From the NCBI GenBank assembly GCA_009602735.1, contig WELA01004964.1, positions 2,741 to 66,740 on the forward strand: a DNA stretch of 64,000 nt, in the 5' to 3' direction. The position numbers and the translations under genes are program-made. Position 1 is the first letter of the stretch, and the number at the start of each line of letters is the position of its first letter. This DNA comes from Mesotaenium endlicherianum (taxonomy: Eukaryota > Streptophyta > Zygnematophyceae > Zygnematales > Mesotaeniaceae). Under the pieces are notes generated by a model. The model was not told the DNA's origin. It saw nothing but the letters and a program-made list of their open reading frames with translations, and ran no database searches. This document shows, piece after piece, positions 11,827 through 24,478 of the stretch.

Positions 11827-12672
11827 ATTCCGATCGATTGGCAAAACGACCAGCAAATTTATCGATAACATATCTTCGATACTTTGCAAAAGAACATTGT
11901 AATTTATCATAAAGTTACTTTGATTGACTACAAGGCAATTAAGCTGATTAATTACCGATTAATTAACTCATTACGATTGTCATTATTTCGAATAATGACC
12001 GTCACAATGTTTCGACTTAACGACGATTGTTAAATGAAAGAAAACCCAAACTGGTAATCCAAGGAAGTCAACGGCCAGAATGGAACCCGCGACCTCTCGG
12101 CCGCGTCAGCGCAATTCCACGACAGTCGTAATTCAAACGAAAACAAATTTACGAAGTCACTTTATACCCGGAGGGATTCAAACCCTCGTCCTTTGTTTGC
12201 AACGTTCACACCTGACCAATAGGCCAAACAATTCTTATAAACTGCCGGTCATGTCAGACATACATGTACGCAATCAACCAAACAGTCGCGACTTTTTCGA
12301 AAAGTCGCGTGAACACGAAAGCGCCTTTTTGGCGCAAAATGGTTTTTTTGGAAATCGTCGAAGAGTCTCCAAACGGCCAAATGGCGCGTCACGAGCATTC
12401 AGCCAAACGGGTTATACCCCTTCGCTTGTTTTTGTTAAACATGAACCAGTGTCCTAGCAGGTGACTCAAAGCTCTCCAGTGCCTCATGTTGTGCAAGTAT
12501 ATTTACTTGCGAGAGTCATTGTGAGTGCAACTCTCACAACACGCATTCTACGACTTTACGTTCTTTTTCTCACAGTCTCAAATATCAAAATTACGCGAAG
12601 TTGTCGTTGATTCTTCCATTAAATTTTCTTGAATATCGAGCAAAGATTCTTGAGAAAAGCAAAAACGTTACA
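11827..12672 (+). repeat. Truncated LTR of the TGTAACG family
   Basis: Matches the distal ~800 bp of the solo LTR at 7937-8878, including the motif GATTGGCAAAACGAC, the TATA-region block and the end AACGTTACA. The first ~150 bp are absent because the gypsy element sits there. The reading frame at 12080-12457 is only LTR sequence. Confidence 0.75.
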
Positions 12673-13311
12673 CCCAGCTGAACTTGTGACCTTATCAAAC
12701 GGGGGTGGGGGCGGGGGTGGCNNNNNNNNNNNNNNNNNNNNNNNNNNNNNNNNNNNNCCGGGGGTGGGGGCGGGGGTGGCGAGAGGGGGGGAAGGGGCTG
12801 TGTGGGTGGCGGTCTATGAGGAGTCTGTGCGAACGAGGACACAGGCGTTGACCTTGCCATCCCTCGCTGTCCCATGTGAGCAACACGACTTGCTTGCCCC
12901 CCCCTCGCAGATGTCCTGTCTCACCTCCCTCATTTGCTATTGAGTACATGAGAGTGCAAGGGGCTGCTGCGGAGGACAACAACAAGGCTGCCCACCCTCT
13001 TGTCTTGTATTCCGGGTGTGCGGGGGGGGGGCGCTGTCCACAGAGGGTGGGGGCTGCTGCCTGAGTTGCCTGCCGATGTAAGCTCGGAAACCCCCCTCCC
13101 CTTCTGGTGCTGTGAAAGAGCAAAATGTTTGCAGGGGTGCGTGCGTGCATGCTTGACTGGCAAATGGCATGCAGGAGCCTTCCCTCCTTTCCTTCCTCTC
13201 TCTGTCCCTCTTGCTCCCTCCCTCTCTCGCGCTCTCTCTCTCTCTCCCTCCCTCTCTCTCTCCCTCCCTTCCCACCCCCTGCCTTCCGCCCCCCGCGCGC
13301 CCCTTCCCCCC

Positions 13312-13362
<51 letters not shown>

Positions 13363-13530
13363 CCATATGTCAAAGGGTCATTTGGGCTACAGCAGCAACA
13401 TGCTTGTTCCACTTCTTCTCTCCTTGTCCCTGCTTCTCTCCCGCTCTTCCTTCTCCCTCTCTCGTCCTGTCTGACATCTCTTTCCCTGTTTTTCTCTCCC
13501 TCTTTGTGTGTGCTCTTGGCATTTTAGCTT
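12673..13530. repeat. G-rich, pyrimidine-rich and GT repeats with an assembly gap
   Basis: Contains 36 undetermined bases (12722-12757) flanked on both sides by the same 22-bp G-rich sequence (12700-12721 and 12759-12780), then a long CT-rich tract (about 13185-13327) and a GT repeat (about 13328-13353). Several frames stay open only because the sequence is low-complexity. No gene is supported. Confidence 0.8.
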
Positions 13531-13537
13531 CTGTATT

Positions 13538-13866
13538 GCAATATAATCGTAGACATTAAGATGTAGGCCACATCTGGTTTTGGCATATACTTGTGAGGTA
13601 GTGTTATTATAGTTCCAGCTCTTATATCATTTGTAGGTAGCTATGAAGGTATATTTCTTGGGTAGTATAACTTTAAATGAATTTGTAGGGTTTCAATGTT
13701 TCAAAGAATATAATAGTAGACACAAGGATTCAAGCCAGATCTGGTTTCGGCATTTACTTCTAAGGTGGACTTATTAAATATCAGCTCTTACATTATTTGT
13801 AGGTAGCTATGAAGGTAGATTTTTTGTTACTTAGACATTAGATTAATCTATAGGCTTTCAATGTTT
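13538..13866 (+). repeat. Tandem duplication, two ~163-bp units
   Basis: Unit 1 (13538-13700) and unit 2 (13706-13866) share blocks such as TTTGTAGGTAGCTATGAAGGTA and TTTCAATGTTT in the same order, about 168 bp apart. The sequence is AT-rich and the copies have diverged. No gene is seen in or just after it, up to 14162. Confidence 0.75.
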
Positions 13867-14162
13867 GTAATATTACTCAGTATAAATATCTTTCATAATT
13901 GAAACTCCAAAACTAACACGGACACGAATGAGTTCAAAAACCACCTTTATTATGGTTGGTACATAATCTTGAAGAAGGGAGCCTAAACAATCGAAAGTAA
14001 AGGGTGGAGAAACAACTAAAACGAAGGTTGGTAAAACATCTCCACGGTTATCAAAGTTTCCCATCTTTCGCGAAGGTGGATTGCAACTGATCTCAAACGA
14101 ATTACGTGCCAACTTTGTGGAAGATGGGTAAATTGCGAAATGTATATGGTTTGCGCAGGTCG

Positions 14163-15736
14163 TATCGCGATTGCTATCCACTTGACGGTGTTGCACGCGC
14201 AAGGCAAGTCACGGCCGCCCAAGTACGGAAAGTCAGCGTTGACTCATTGACCAAAGGACTGGGTTATCTCAGTCAGCGGTTATGTCAAAGTCGTCATCAC
14301 TCTCAAAGTGGTCACGACACGTCAAATCCCACACCCAGAGATGGATGGGGATTTGGACGGAGTAGTCAGCCGAAAGGCTAGGGGCCTGGAACTAGCAATG
14401 AGCCAGCCCAACAAGTGCCAAGTAAGGTACTGATCAATCGGCTATCTAAGCCAAGTACAATAGGGATGTTGCAGAGGCGTGTGCCACCTCGATCAAGACC
14501 CTCGAGTAACTAGCCACGGCTTGAGCGTTCATCTCAAACGCTGCCAGCCGCCAGCCACATAGGCGTGATTGCCAGCTGAAAGGCTAAGCAGTCATGCGCG
14601 ACAGTCACAAGGCGTGCATGCATGCTGAGTGACAACTTCTAAAGCTGTTTGAGGGCTGCTAGGTAAGGAGGGCATGCATGCTAAGCGCTGTGACTAAACA
14701 CTGGCATTCTCGAGAGAGGATAATGTGTAGTGCTTGCAAAAGGCACGAGTCCTGCCTGAAGCTGCTACATTCTTGCTCGCATTGTTGTCAAAGGAGAAGA
14801 AGGAGCGCGAAGAAGAAGGAGTTTCCAAGGCCACAGAAGAGCCGAGACGCCACACTTCTGCCGACGTTGGAAGATTTCTTCTCAAGTGTATCATAGAAAG
14901 GTTAGACTTCAGGAGTTTCCAAGAGGGGATCTCGCTAGTAGAAAGAAGAGAGCTGCAAAATAGAATCTGTTAGGAGATTAGCACAGATTCGAGACAAACA
15001 CCACAAGCGTGCGAAAGTCACTTAAAATGGTGAGTGTTGTGTTAGTTTCCAAGTTCTCAGAAGGCTCAATTGGCGAATTGCTGATAGCAAGAGTAGTATT
15101 AATAAGTAAAGCTCTCACTGAAGAACTGAGTGAGCCCAGCCAAGCAGTGAAGAGCTGTTAAGGCGCGGTGTTGAGCGAAGAGCTCAGACCAGGCCAGCAT
15201 AGATGTGCAGTTTCAGAGTTTCGTAAGCTGTGACTTGTGAAAGTTAAGCGAAAGCCTTGAAGGGCGATATTCTCTGAATCTGGCATTGCCTGTAAAGCTG
15301 CTTAGACGCGATTTTTGCAAACTACAAACTTGTTCATTCTGTAAACCCTTAACTTGGGCGAAAGCCTGTGTGGAAGTAAGACGCTTCTGTCCTTGTAAGG
15401 GAAACTGAGGATAAGCTAACTCTTCGAAAATTTCTATTAAGTGTTGGTAGTGTGAAATGAGGAACTGGTTGAGCATGGGAAGCAGTGAGTGTGGGATGCT
15501 CCACTGCATGATGCTAGTGCAGGAAGACCAGGAATGGGTCGCCCCCCAGCTAGTCTGCCACCGACACACGTGCAAAGGTTGATCAACCCGGTTGATTCCC
15601 CATGAAGCAACGCACCGACCAAACGACCAGGGAATTCCCGTAAGCGAGAATGACCGCCGACACGTCAACCAGGTTGAAGGCACACGGGCTGAGAAGCCCC
15701 GCACTTGCCAGGGGTCAGACGCCGTTAGGCACGACA
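14163..15736 (+). repeat. LTR-like repeat, copy A
   Basis: A 1574-bp copy of a repeat also present at 32820-34281 and 50682-52185, all in plus orientation. It starts TATCGCGATTGC (TGTCGCGACTGC in the other copies) and ends GGCACGACA. The flanking 4-mers GTCG and GCCG could be a decayed target-site duplication. It has no credible coding region, and a solo LTR is the simplest reading. It lies 1.9 kb upstream of the NAL1-like gene. Confidence 0.75.
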
Positions 15737-17628
15737 GCCGTCCATCTTTCGAAAGCGGTGGAAATGGACCTCCGGCGTTTTAAACGGCCGTCAAAAGGCC
15801 GTTTTCACGGGGGGCCATTATCGGCAATTCTCAGAGTGATTTCGAACATGTTTCGAACACTGTAGCCGCTGCCGACAGGCTGCGGGCCTGCTGGAGACAC
15901 ATTCTTACAAAATACTGACAACTATTAGTTAGCAGACTTGCGTTCTTCAAAAGAATTGGGCTTTCTAGAGCTTCCAAAAATCTCCTTCGATTTGCCTCAA
16001 CCCGCTGGGCATAAATGGCGGTGAACAGGGCTGATGCATATGAAGGCTGTATGAAGGTGATAAGCGCATACTGCTTTGTGGATGGCGAGCCGATGGCGAG
16101 CGTACTTGTAGTTAAATCAGCTTGATCCAATCTCGTCCGTGCCATGTGGCATACGAGCAATGAAAGCACCATAAAGCGCCCACTGTAGCTTGCGGATGCC
16201 AGTGTGATCGTCCTTGATTTGTACCTCGATCTGCCATCCAGCGGCTTTTACAGCTCAATGCCATCTAGATGGAATCATGGAACAAGCTGGATGACGTACT
16301 TTAGCGCTTGTGGCTCAGATTTCCGGACTAAGAACCACCACGACTGAAAAGTGCGGGGAGACTCTTGTGGCTCTTGGTGCTCTTGGGTGTGGACCAGGCC
16401 CCAGGATTCGACATAAGTCGCGGATTTCGGAAAATGTTGGAAACATCCTCTGGGCGACGGTCAGGGTTTCAAGAGCATCCGACAATATTTGGTAGGATTT
16501 TTTTGATGGCTTAATAACATCCCACGACAATTTTTGAAGGAATATAGCAAATTTTGGGATTTTGCGCGACATCCGCTCCCAATGACCAGGATTTCTTTCG
16601 ACATAATCTAAGATCTTTCATGATTTTAAAACATCCAGAAATGCAAAAAACATAAAATGTATCTCGAATCCTGGGGCCCGGTGTGGACTCTGGAGGAGGG
16701 GCCTTTCCACTTTCGTACGTCCTCGGTACAGGCTGCTGATTTGATACTGGTTGAATACACTTTGTGGCACCTGGGCCGGGGCTCGGGAGTCGGGAGGCCT
16801 AGTTGGGCCTAGTATTGTGCAACATGCATTGGTTCTTTTTAGGGTTGTAGAGGTTGTTGTAGGTGAGCGCACAGCGAGGATGGGGAAAGACTTCCAGTTT
16901 AATGCACGTGCACATATGTCCCATATTGATCGTACGTCATGGTTCATAGCTCTGCTTCTTCCGACGCGTTGTGAATTATGAGAACTGCTGAGAGTTGCAC
17001 TTTTACTACTTTTGTGGCTTGCAACAAGAGTACGCCGGACGAAGTCAACACTAAAAATGCGGACGATTCGGCTATCAACCCCCCCGCAGTTTCGGCGTTC
17101 CAAGAAGTGGAAATTGGTCTATATTGACGCAGGTGGAAGCAATTGCAACTTCAGGTTTTCTGCAATATTGCAAAATCCCATGTGACTTGACAAGTATGAG
17201 TCATTCTTGAACACAAATTTCTTTCAGTCGACAGCTGGGAGCTAGAAGCTATGATCGGCTTCTTGCGGTACCATCGTGAGGAGGACGCAACCCGCCTGAG
17301 GGGCCGCTGCAGGTCCCAAGAGGATAGATGGTCATCCACCTGGTAATTGTCCTTCTCAACTTTGTCGAGAAAAGAATTTCTCTCAAGGGTTGCCGTGAAC
17401 GACATCATAAGATAGTAGCTTTTTGAGAGTTGATTTGCTTCGGGTTTTATTTTTATTTTTTTGTAGAGTTAGCGTGACGTCATATCGTGCGTTTCTGGCT
17501 ACGTGGTGCGATGAACTCCATAGCTGCCCTGCCGTTTTGTACCTGCTTAAGACTATGAAGCGTGGGTCATGCATGTGCTCCTCCACTATGTCGCACACTT
17601 CTGATCTGCGTGCTCGAGTACGTGACTG
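15737..17628. other. No gene recognised (1.9 kb upstream of the NAL1-like gene)
   Basis: Only short frames on both strands, none with a recognisable domain. It presumably contains the 5' UTR and promoter of the NAL1-like gene at its right end, but no clear core promoter was picked out. Confidence 0.5.
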
Positions 17629-20600
17629 ATGGAATCTCGCGATCCCTCGTCTTCTCGTGATCCATCTCGTGTCCGCAGCAAACTGCCCCTCATTGCACAC
17701 TATAGCATGGTGCTGAAATCGCATGGGACATACTTACCGGATCAGCTCAGGCGTGAGCAGCAGGAGTCCAGCAGAGCAAACGACTGCCTGACAGCTGGCT
17801 CCAGATGGGGCCGTATGCATCGGATGGGGAGCCCCTCCCTCCAAGCCTACCAATCGGCAGGGCAGCACGATAACGTGGAATCCGGATACATCCGCTGGCC
17901 CTACTGCCCCGGCAAGCAGCTCCTCTCGGAGGAGCGGGCCGCCTACTTCCTGCAGCTGCAGAACTCGGTGCAGTCCAGTCAGAGCGTCATTCCCGCCGGG
18001 CGGCAGGCCTGCAGCGTGAAGGAGCTCATGATCATCCGGGCCTATCACAGCCGCACGCTCCGGCGCTACAGCCTGGGGACAGCGCTGGGCCTGCGGACCA
18101 GGGGGGGGAAGCTGACGAACCTCCCGGCCATCATCGTGTTCGTTTCCAGGAAGGTGCACGAGCAGTGGCTCCTCGAGCCGCAAAAGTTCCCAACCGTGCT
18201 GCACGGCCCGGGCAGCCTGTGGTGCGACATCGACGTCGTCGAATTCTCCTCGTATGGTCCCCAGGGGGGGGTCCCCCGGGAGCAGGTGTACTGCGACCTA
18301 GTGGATGGCCTTCGAGGGAAGGACCCTGAGATCGGGCCGGGGTCACAGGTGGCGAGCGAGGAGATGTACGGGACCTTTGGCGCGGTCGTAAAGAGCCGGC
18401 GGGAGGGCACGGCCATAGGGTTTCTCACAAACCGCCACGTGGCGGTCGACTTTGACCAGCCGCGGCAGAAGATGTACCACCCGCTGCCGCCCAGCCTGGG
18501 GCCTGGGCTCTACCTGGGCTCTGTGGAGAGGGCTAGCTCCTTCTCCACCGACCACGCCTGGTACGGCATCTTTGCCGGTCAGAACCCAGGTGGGCTGCGC
18601 GTTCCAATCACTCTCTCTGTCTCTCCATCGTTCTCCCTCTCTCTCCCTCCCCTCCTCCCTCTCGCTCTCGCTCTCCCTCTGTTTCTCACCCTAACTCCTT
18701 CCCTCTCCCTGACTGCCTGTCTCTCCTGTCTTTCTCCTCCCCTGTCAACAGCTGGCTTGGGTGGAGGCTTTGGTCATTGGCAGGGCTGGGAGTTTATTTT
18801 TTGTGTTGGCAGGTTACAACTCACGCGTGCCGGCAGTGCTTGTGCCGACAGTGCAAACCCCGCTCTAGTCTTCCAACCTCATTGTGTGCTCTATGTATGT
18901 GTGGCCTTTGCGTGCGCGTGTCTCTGGCGCTCGCAAGCGTGCGGGGCAAGAGTCCCGCCGATCTGTGAAAGGACTATTCTAAATTGGCATACTCTCCGTC
19001 TCTTTGCGTTTCAGATGTGAGGATGTGAGGAAGATAGAGAGCAGCCCACCAGCGACCCCGTGTCTGTGAGTCTCTGCCGGCACGGGGCCTGCTGGCCCGC
19101 GCGTGTGCCACGCCTGCTGCTGGGGTGTGTGTGTTGGGTGGCGGTAGCTCGAAACATCGGGGCTGGGTTTCTCTTCACCTCATGGTGACTCGTCTTTGGC
19201 ACTAGGAAGCACCGGGAAGAGCCCTCAGGATTTAGGCCTGGCGGGCGGCGGTAGCTCTCGCAGTCGATCTTGCGACCCACAGCTGAGGAGGCTCCGGGGA
19301 GGAGGCGCCCGCGTGGCGGCACGTTGCGCGGGGGTGCTTCTAGATGTGCTGCACATCGTCCGCACCAGCATGCTCGCTGCCATGCTGTGCGGGCACACGC
19401 TCGCCGAGCCTGCAGAGGCACTGGGGCTTGTCGCACAAACGCGCACACGGGCTGGAGAGAGCAGAGCTTTGTGGGTGAACGATGTGCAGAGGGCATGCGG
19501 GCTGCTCGCGCAGAGGCATATGGTACGGGCTGAGCGGTGTGCGGAGAGCGGAGAGTGGAGACTGGAGGTTGGACACTCACGTGCTGGATGGCTGTTGGTT
19601 GGGCGTGGTGCAGAGACGTACGTGCGGGCGGACGGCGCGTTCATCCCGTTCCGGGAGGGGTTCGACATGAACAAGGTGACGCCGTGCCTGAAGGGCATGG
19701 GCGAGATGGGCAGCGTGTACCACCTCAGCCTCGACGATAACATCAGCTCCCTCGTGGGCCGCCACGTCATCAAGGTGCCTCGCGCGCTGTGCCCCCTGCA
19801 CCCCCCNTCCCTCCCGCTTCCTTTTCCTCCCCCTCCCGCTCCCGCTTCCGCTTCCTCCCGCTCCCTATCTCTCTTGCGCTCGTATCCACCTCTGTATGCA
19901 CCTGGGTAACGCTTGCAAGACTCTCGGAGATGGTCGTGTCGCTGTACATCAAGCAAAGCTGTTGAGGGCCAGGAGAGTGCCCTGAAGCGGGTGGGGAGAC
20001 GGCTCCCGCTCCCACGTCAAGCTCGGCGGGGTGCAGTCTGCAGGCTGGGGCGGAGGCAGTTGAAGCGATGCTGTGAATGGGATAAAAGCTCGCAGGGCAA
20101 GGGGAGGCACCTGAGGGCAGGGGCGCTGCGAGCGTCAGTCGGGACCCTTCAGCGGAGGCAGGGGCTTTCTATCGGCCATCGCGGATAAGTGGGAGTGGGG
20201 GGGTCAGGGCATCAGTCCCGGGGTTTTGTTGGGAAGGGGCCAGGTGGCAGGAAGGCAGTTGGACCAATCTGGGAACGTGGGATGTCTGGCAGACACACTG
20301 GTGCAATCTTGGTGGCATCATCTCCAGGCAGGCTGTGCCTGCCTGCCTGCCTGCCTGCCTGAGCTGGGACAGTGCAGCAGCTCAGACTGAGAGGAGCAGA
20401 TGGATGGGGGGGTGAGGTGAGGGCAAGAGAGATGAAGCGTCAGACACGTGCTTGCACAGGGTCCATAATAGAAGGGCACGTGCCGCTTCAAACACACGCA
20501 CACAATTGCATAAGAAACATGCGCACGTGCATGCACATGCGCACGTGCATCCACACATACTGATGCACACACGCGCATGAACGACACATATCACGCACGC

Positions 20601-21262
20601 ACACGCCACTCTCTGTCGGTCTCCCGCCTACCGGCACGCCCGCCTGTCCCTCACCCTGCCCTCTCCCTCGTCCCTCTCCGGTCCCTTGCCGCCGCCTTAC
20701 CCGCCAGCAGCTGGAGGGCAGCTCCGGCTCGACCTGCCCCCTCACGCTACCCCGTTCCTCTAACTTCCAACTCCCGCTCCACCTCGCGGGCTAGCATCTC
20801 GGCGGCAGGTCCACTTTTGACGGTGTTCCCTCACCTGACCCCCTCCCATCCCTCCCCTTCCCCTTCCCTTTCCCCTCCCTCCCTCCGCCCCTCCTGCACG
20901 CAGCTCGGTGGCAGCTCGGGGCTGACGTACGGCGTGATCATGGCGTACGCGGTCGAGTACAACGACGACAAGGGCGTGTGCTTCTTCACGGACTTCCTCA
21001 TCCTGGGCGAGAACGACCAGCCCTTTGACATGGAGGGCGACAGCGGCAGCTTCATCGTGCTGAGGCCGGACCACGGGGAGACCAAGTACCGGCCGGTGGG
21101 CATCATCTGGGGGGGAACGGCCAACCGGGGCAGGCTGAAGATACGGAGCGCGGTGAAGCCCGAGAATTGGACGAGCGGCATCGACCTCGGGCGGCTGCTG
21201 GACCTGCTGGACCTGGACCTCATCACGAACCCCGACGAGCTCAACAGTCTCTCTCTCCCTCT

Positions 21263-21312
<50 letters not shown>

Positions 21313-22643
21313 CCTGTCTGTCTCTCTCTCCCTCTCTCTCTCTGTGTCTGCGTTTGTGCGCAGCCCAGGCTCCGGAGAGTTCAGGAACATCAAGCAGATG
21401 CGAGGGCGCACGCGCACGCGCACATGCCTGGCCCTGTGCTTGTGTGTATGTTTGGGTTGCTCCGCAGGTGCGCGCGCGTGCATGTGTGTGAGAAAGAGCA
21501 CATCTCAGAGGCATCTGGCGGCGTGTTCGCGTGTGCTTCAGTCTTAAGCTGCTGTGGCGAGAGACTGCATGCGTAGCGTGTGGAAGGGGTTGAGAGTGCG
21601 CTCATCTTAGAGCAGGCATTCCAGCTGCTAGGCTCTGGCAAAAGGAGGTGGAAGGAAGTGGGGGGAGGGAGGAAAGGGGAAGGGGGGAGAAGAAAGAGGA
21701 GGGAAAGGCTTGAATCCTACTTTGGAGATATCGTCTTCCTTTGTTCTTTCTTCCCGCTATTTTTACCTCTGGTGGTCCTTCAGCACTAGTACCGAGGAGA
21801 GGAGGGGATGCATGTTCCCGCCCGGGGGGGAAGGGGGGGGGGAGCCTACAAGAAGACAGTAGCAGTAGGAGAGGCTGGTTCTGCCGGCTGAGTAGCCCTT
21901 AGGGTGTGGACATGTGTGCATGAGGAGAGGAGCAGTTGCTGGCGGATAGATTAGGGAGAGGAGAGAAATGAGAGGTTCCTGGAGGGGGGAAGAAAGGGAA
22001 GGGCTTTGCTGTGCGTGGGAGCGTGCATGCGTCATAAAAGTAAACGAACTAGTGACGGGCAGCCTGCAGCTTTCTGCTGGTGGAGGAGAGGAGTTGGCGA
22101 GCACATGGGCATCCAGGGGAAACAAGCGCGCACGTTGGAGGGCGGGGATTTAGGGCCTAATGTTCTTCTCACCTGGCCAAGGACAGCTGGCGAATCCCTC
22201 ATTTCGTACCCCTGACGTCTCCGAGGGGTTCTGCCAGCTCATCAGATCTGCTGGTCTGTGCCCTGCCCCTTGTCGCCGGCCGTAGGCCCCGAGCATGTGC
22301 TCGAGCCGCCTCTCACTCTAAGCTCTGCATAGCCCGAGCAACTCCTGCTCAATTTGCGTTGCTTCTCCCGCATACTTGCGTGCCTGCAGATGCCCTGGTG
22401 AATGGAAACAACAACCCGCAGAGCTCCCAGGCAGCGAGCGAGGCGCAGCCGAAGAGCGTGCGCCCGCGGGAGGAGCAGCAGCGCGGACCTCCGCCGGAGT
22501 CCCCCCTGCGGAACCAAGAGGGCCTCTTCTTCCCCACAGGGGGCAGCAGGCAGCAGCAAGAGGCCCGGGGCAGCGGCGAGCAGCCGCAGGCACAGCCGGA
22601 TCAGAAGAGGCGGAAAACCCTCAGCGACGAGAATGACGGCTGA
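17629..22643 (+). CDS. NAL1: NAL1-family trypsin-like serine protease homologue (spliced)
   Basis: Homologue of rice NARROW LEAF 1, a plant trypsin-like protease affecting leaf width and auxin transport. Exons: 17629-18589, 19614-19774, 20904-21246, 22390-22643, joined in phase, giving about 572 residues (rice NAL1 is 582). The N-terminal block around LMIIRAYHS and LRRYSLGTA, the block FLTNRHVAVD with putative catalytic His270, VRADGAFIPF with Asp327, and GDSGS with Ser421 match the family's proposed triad. IIWGGTANRGR and the block through WTSGIDLGRLLDLL are also typical. The tail is rich in Gln, Pro and Arg and ends near a basic DQKRRKT, a possible nuclear signal. The first Met is not secure, with an alternative at 17707, and a small extra exon near 21369 cannot be excluded. 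Introns contain long CT tracts. The family is certain; the biological role in this organism is inferred. Confidence 0.9.
20337..20361 (+). repeat. GCCT tetranucleotide repeat in a NAL1-like intron
   Basis: Six to seven copies of CCTG/GCCT in the intron between exons 2 and 3. Confidence 0.8.
21247..21342 (+). repeat. CT microsatellite directly after a splice donor
   Basis: Almost pure CT/CTT sequence starting at the GT donor of NAL1-like exon 3. It makes long spurious frames on both strands (for example 20831-21514 minus). Confidence 0.85.
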
Positions 22644-24478
22644 GACCCGCACGACAGCCGGGCCAGGCTGCGGGAAGGCTTTGCAGGGGTCTGGTTCTAC
22701 ATATGAGCCAGGATTGGGTCGCTGTGCTTCGGATTCCAAGTGGTGCCTCCGTGAATCAGCCGGCTGCTGGTGCTGGTCCTTCTGCTGGTGGTGGCGGGGG
22801 TGCTGGTGTTAGCCCGCATCTTGGAAGGGTTGACCAGCCATAGGGGAGGGAGTTCTCAGGGAGGTTTAGCAAATTGCTTGTGAGTTGGGCACACTGTTAG
22901 AAGGGGCCTTGCAGGGGAAGCTGAGCGGGGGTGAAGTCAAAAGTAAGTCGTGTTGAGAAAGTATGTGTGTCTCCTGCTTGCAGCCCGTTCTTGCCAAGGT
23001 GAAGGTCGGGGGACGGCCAGGTGGCGGGATTGCATAGTCGGTTGGTTAATTGCCTGCAAGGCTGTGCTGGGTACCTGGAGGGGAGCAAAGGAGGCGGCTG
23101 CCCGTGCCAAAGGACAAGAGCTTGGGCAAGGGGATGCGGTTGCTGGAAGGGACCCGCTTTTGGTAGGCAGATTTAGTGCGGCGTGGCACCTCCTATGTTA
23201 CGTCGCAAGGGGCTTGACAGCAGGTGTCTAGTTAGATTCCCGGTACCCATGCGGTCCTTGGAGCGTCAGGAGTTGAGATCGTTTGCCTTGGTTCTTTGAT
23301 GGTCGCACGCGCCAGGCACACTGGCGCAGATCAGGAGGGGCAAATAATGGAGTGCAGGTGGCAGTGTCAGGTTAAACAAGAATGCAAAGCCTTTCATCAC
23401 TCTGACACAGCTAATTAGGCAAGGCAATTGGTGGTGCGGTTGTTGTATAGTACCTTTTAGAGAGACTTGTTGGGGGGAGAGAGGGACTTTCAGGCCTAGG
23501 AGTAGGGTAGGGAGGGACAAGTAGCTCACATTCTGCTGGAAGCTTATATCGGAGGGTGTGTTCCGTTTACCTGTCTTGGGATACTCCGCGGTGTGCATGC
23601 GCGGCTCTCACATACCGTTCTGTGACGTTGTCAGCGTCATTGAGCGAGCTTGTTAATTGGGTTACTGGCACTTCGGCCCGACTTTTTCTCTCTTTGTTGA
23701 CTCACTTTCCCCCCCTTCTTTTTTCAAAAAGGTGAATATGCACCGTTGGCCTATCGCTTTCTTGGTCACTACGGTGTGTTGCAAGTACGTTTGTGTCCAC
23801 AACCTAGGAGCAAGCACATACATAACAATGGAAATAGTTGTGCACGCAACCTCCGAGTACAATGCTGTTGTGAATTCCAAGATTCCGACTGAAGCGTGGA
23901 AGCCACCAGATCTTAAATCAGAACCCGGCAATGGCCGACAGCATCAGTCAGCCTTATCTTTTCCATAGACAACAGGGTCGAGCAGCGCCACAGACATGCT
24001 GTTCCTGAGCTGCTCCCTAGCGCTCTTATCTAGTGGGCTCGTGTCCCACGCGTGCGGACTAGGCTCTGGACACAAGCTCCTCTCCTCGCGCGTGCTGCTG
24101 CCAGGCGTAGGGACAAGCTGACGTGAGGACGTCAATCATCGGAATAAAAAGAAAGTAGACACTCCACTGGGCACATTGTATATCAGCATACGGAGTGACA
24201 GAGCTGCGCAAGAAATAACCTGCAACATGCACGCCTTACAATGGCTGCCAAGCAAAGCGTATCAAGAACCTTGGAAGTGCTACCTAGGTGGCAAGATGAA
24301 TCCCAAAAACACAACAGGAAGCAGGTGGCAGGGCAAGCTTACGATGAGCTCCGGGGGGGCCTCTCTGCGGTCTGCAAGCCCAGACAAGCACGCCACAAGC
24401 GCATGGAGTCAGCAGGGCAGCAACCTGCACGGAGGTCAATGCTTTCTTTGCCCCCCGTATACGCTGGTGTTGCTGCTG
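22644..24478. other. Convergent intergenic region
   Basis: Lies between the 3' ends of the NAL1-like gene (+) and the membrane-protein gene (-). Frames are short and unremarkable. It should hold both 3' UTRs, though no clear poly(A) signals were assigned. Confidence 0.5.

Noticed and set aside
12695-13559. Long Arg/Glu-rich or Ser/Leu-rich frames around 13.0-13.5 kb
   Set aside because: They come from CT and GT microsatellites and contain gap bases.
13873-14222. Minus-strand 109-residue frame left of repeat copy A
   Set aside because: No recognisable domain, overlaps the repeat border, and no splice or promoter context supports it.
21369-21420. Possible extra NAL1-like exon after the CT tract
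   Set aside because: There is an acceptor and a frame reading RVQEHQAD, resembling the family's VQEQ region, but it does not join exon 3 in phase and no donor follows. Left only as a remark.
20831-21514. Minus-strand 227-residue frame opposite NAL1-like exon 3
   Set aside because: Shadow of the plus-strand exon plus the CT repeat. The plus strand has clear NAL1 homology.
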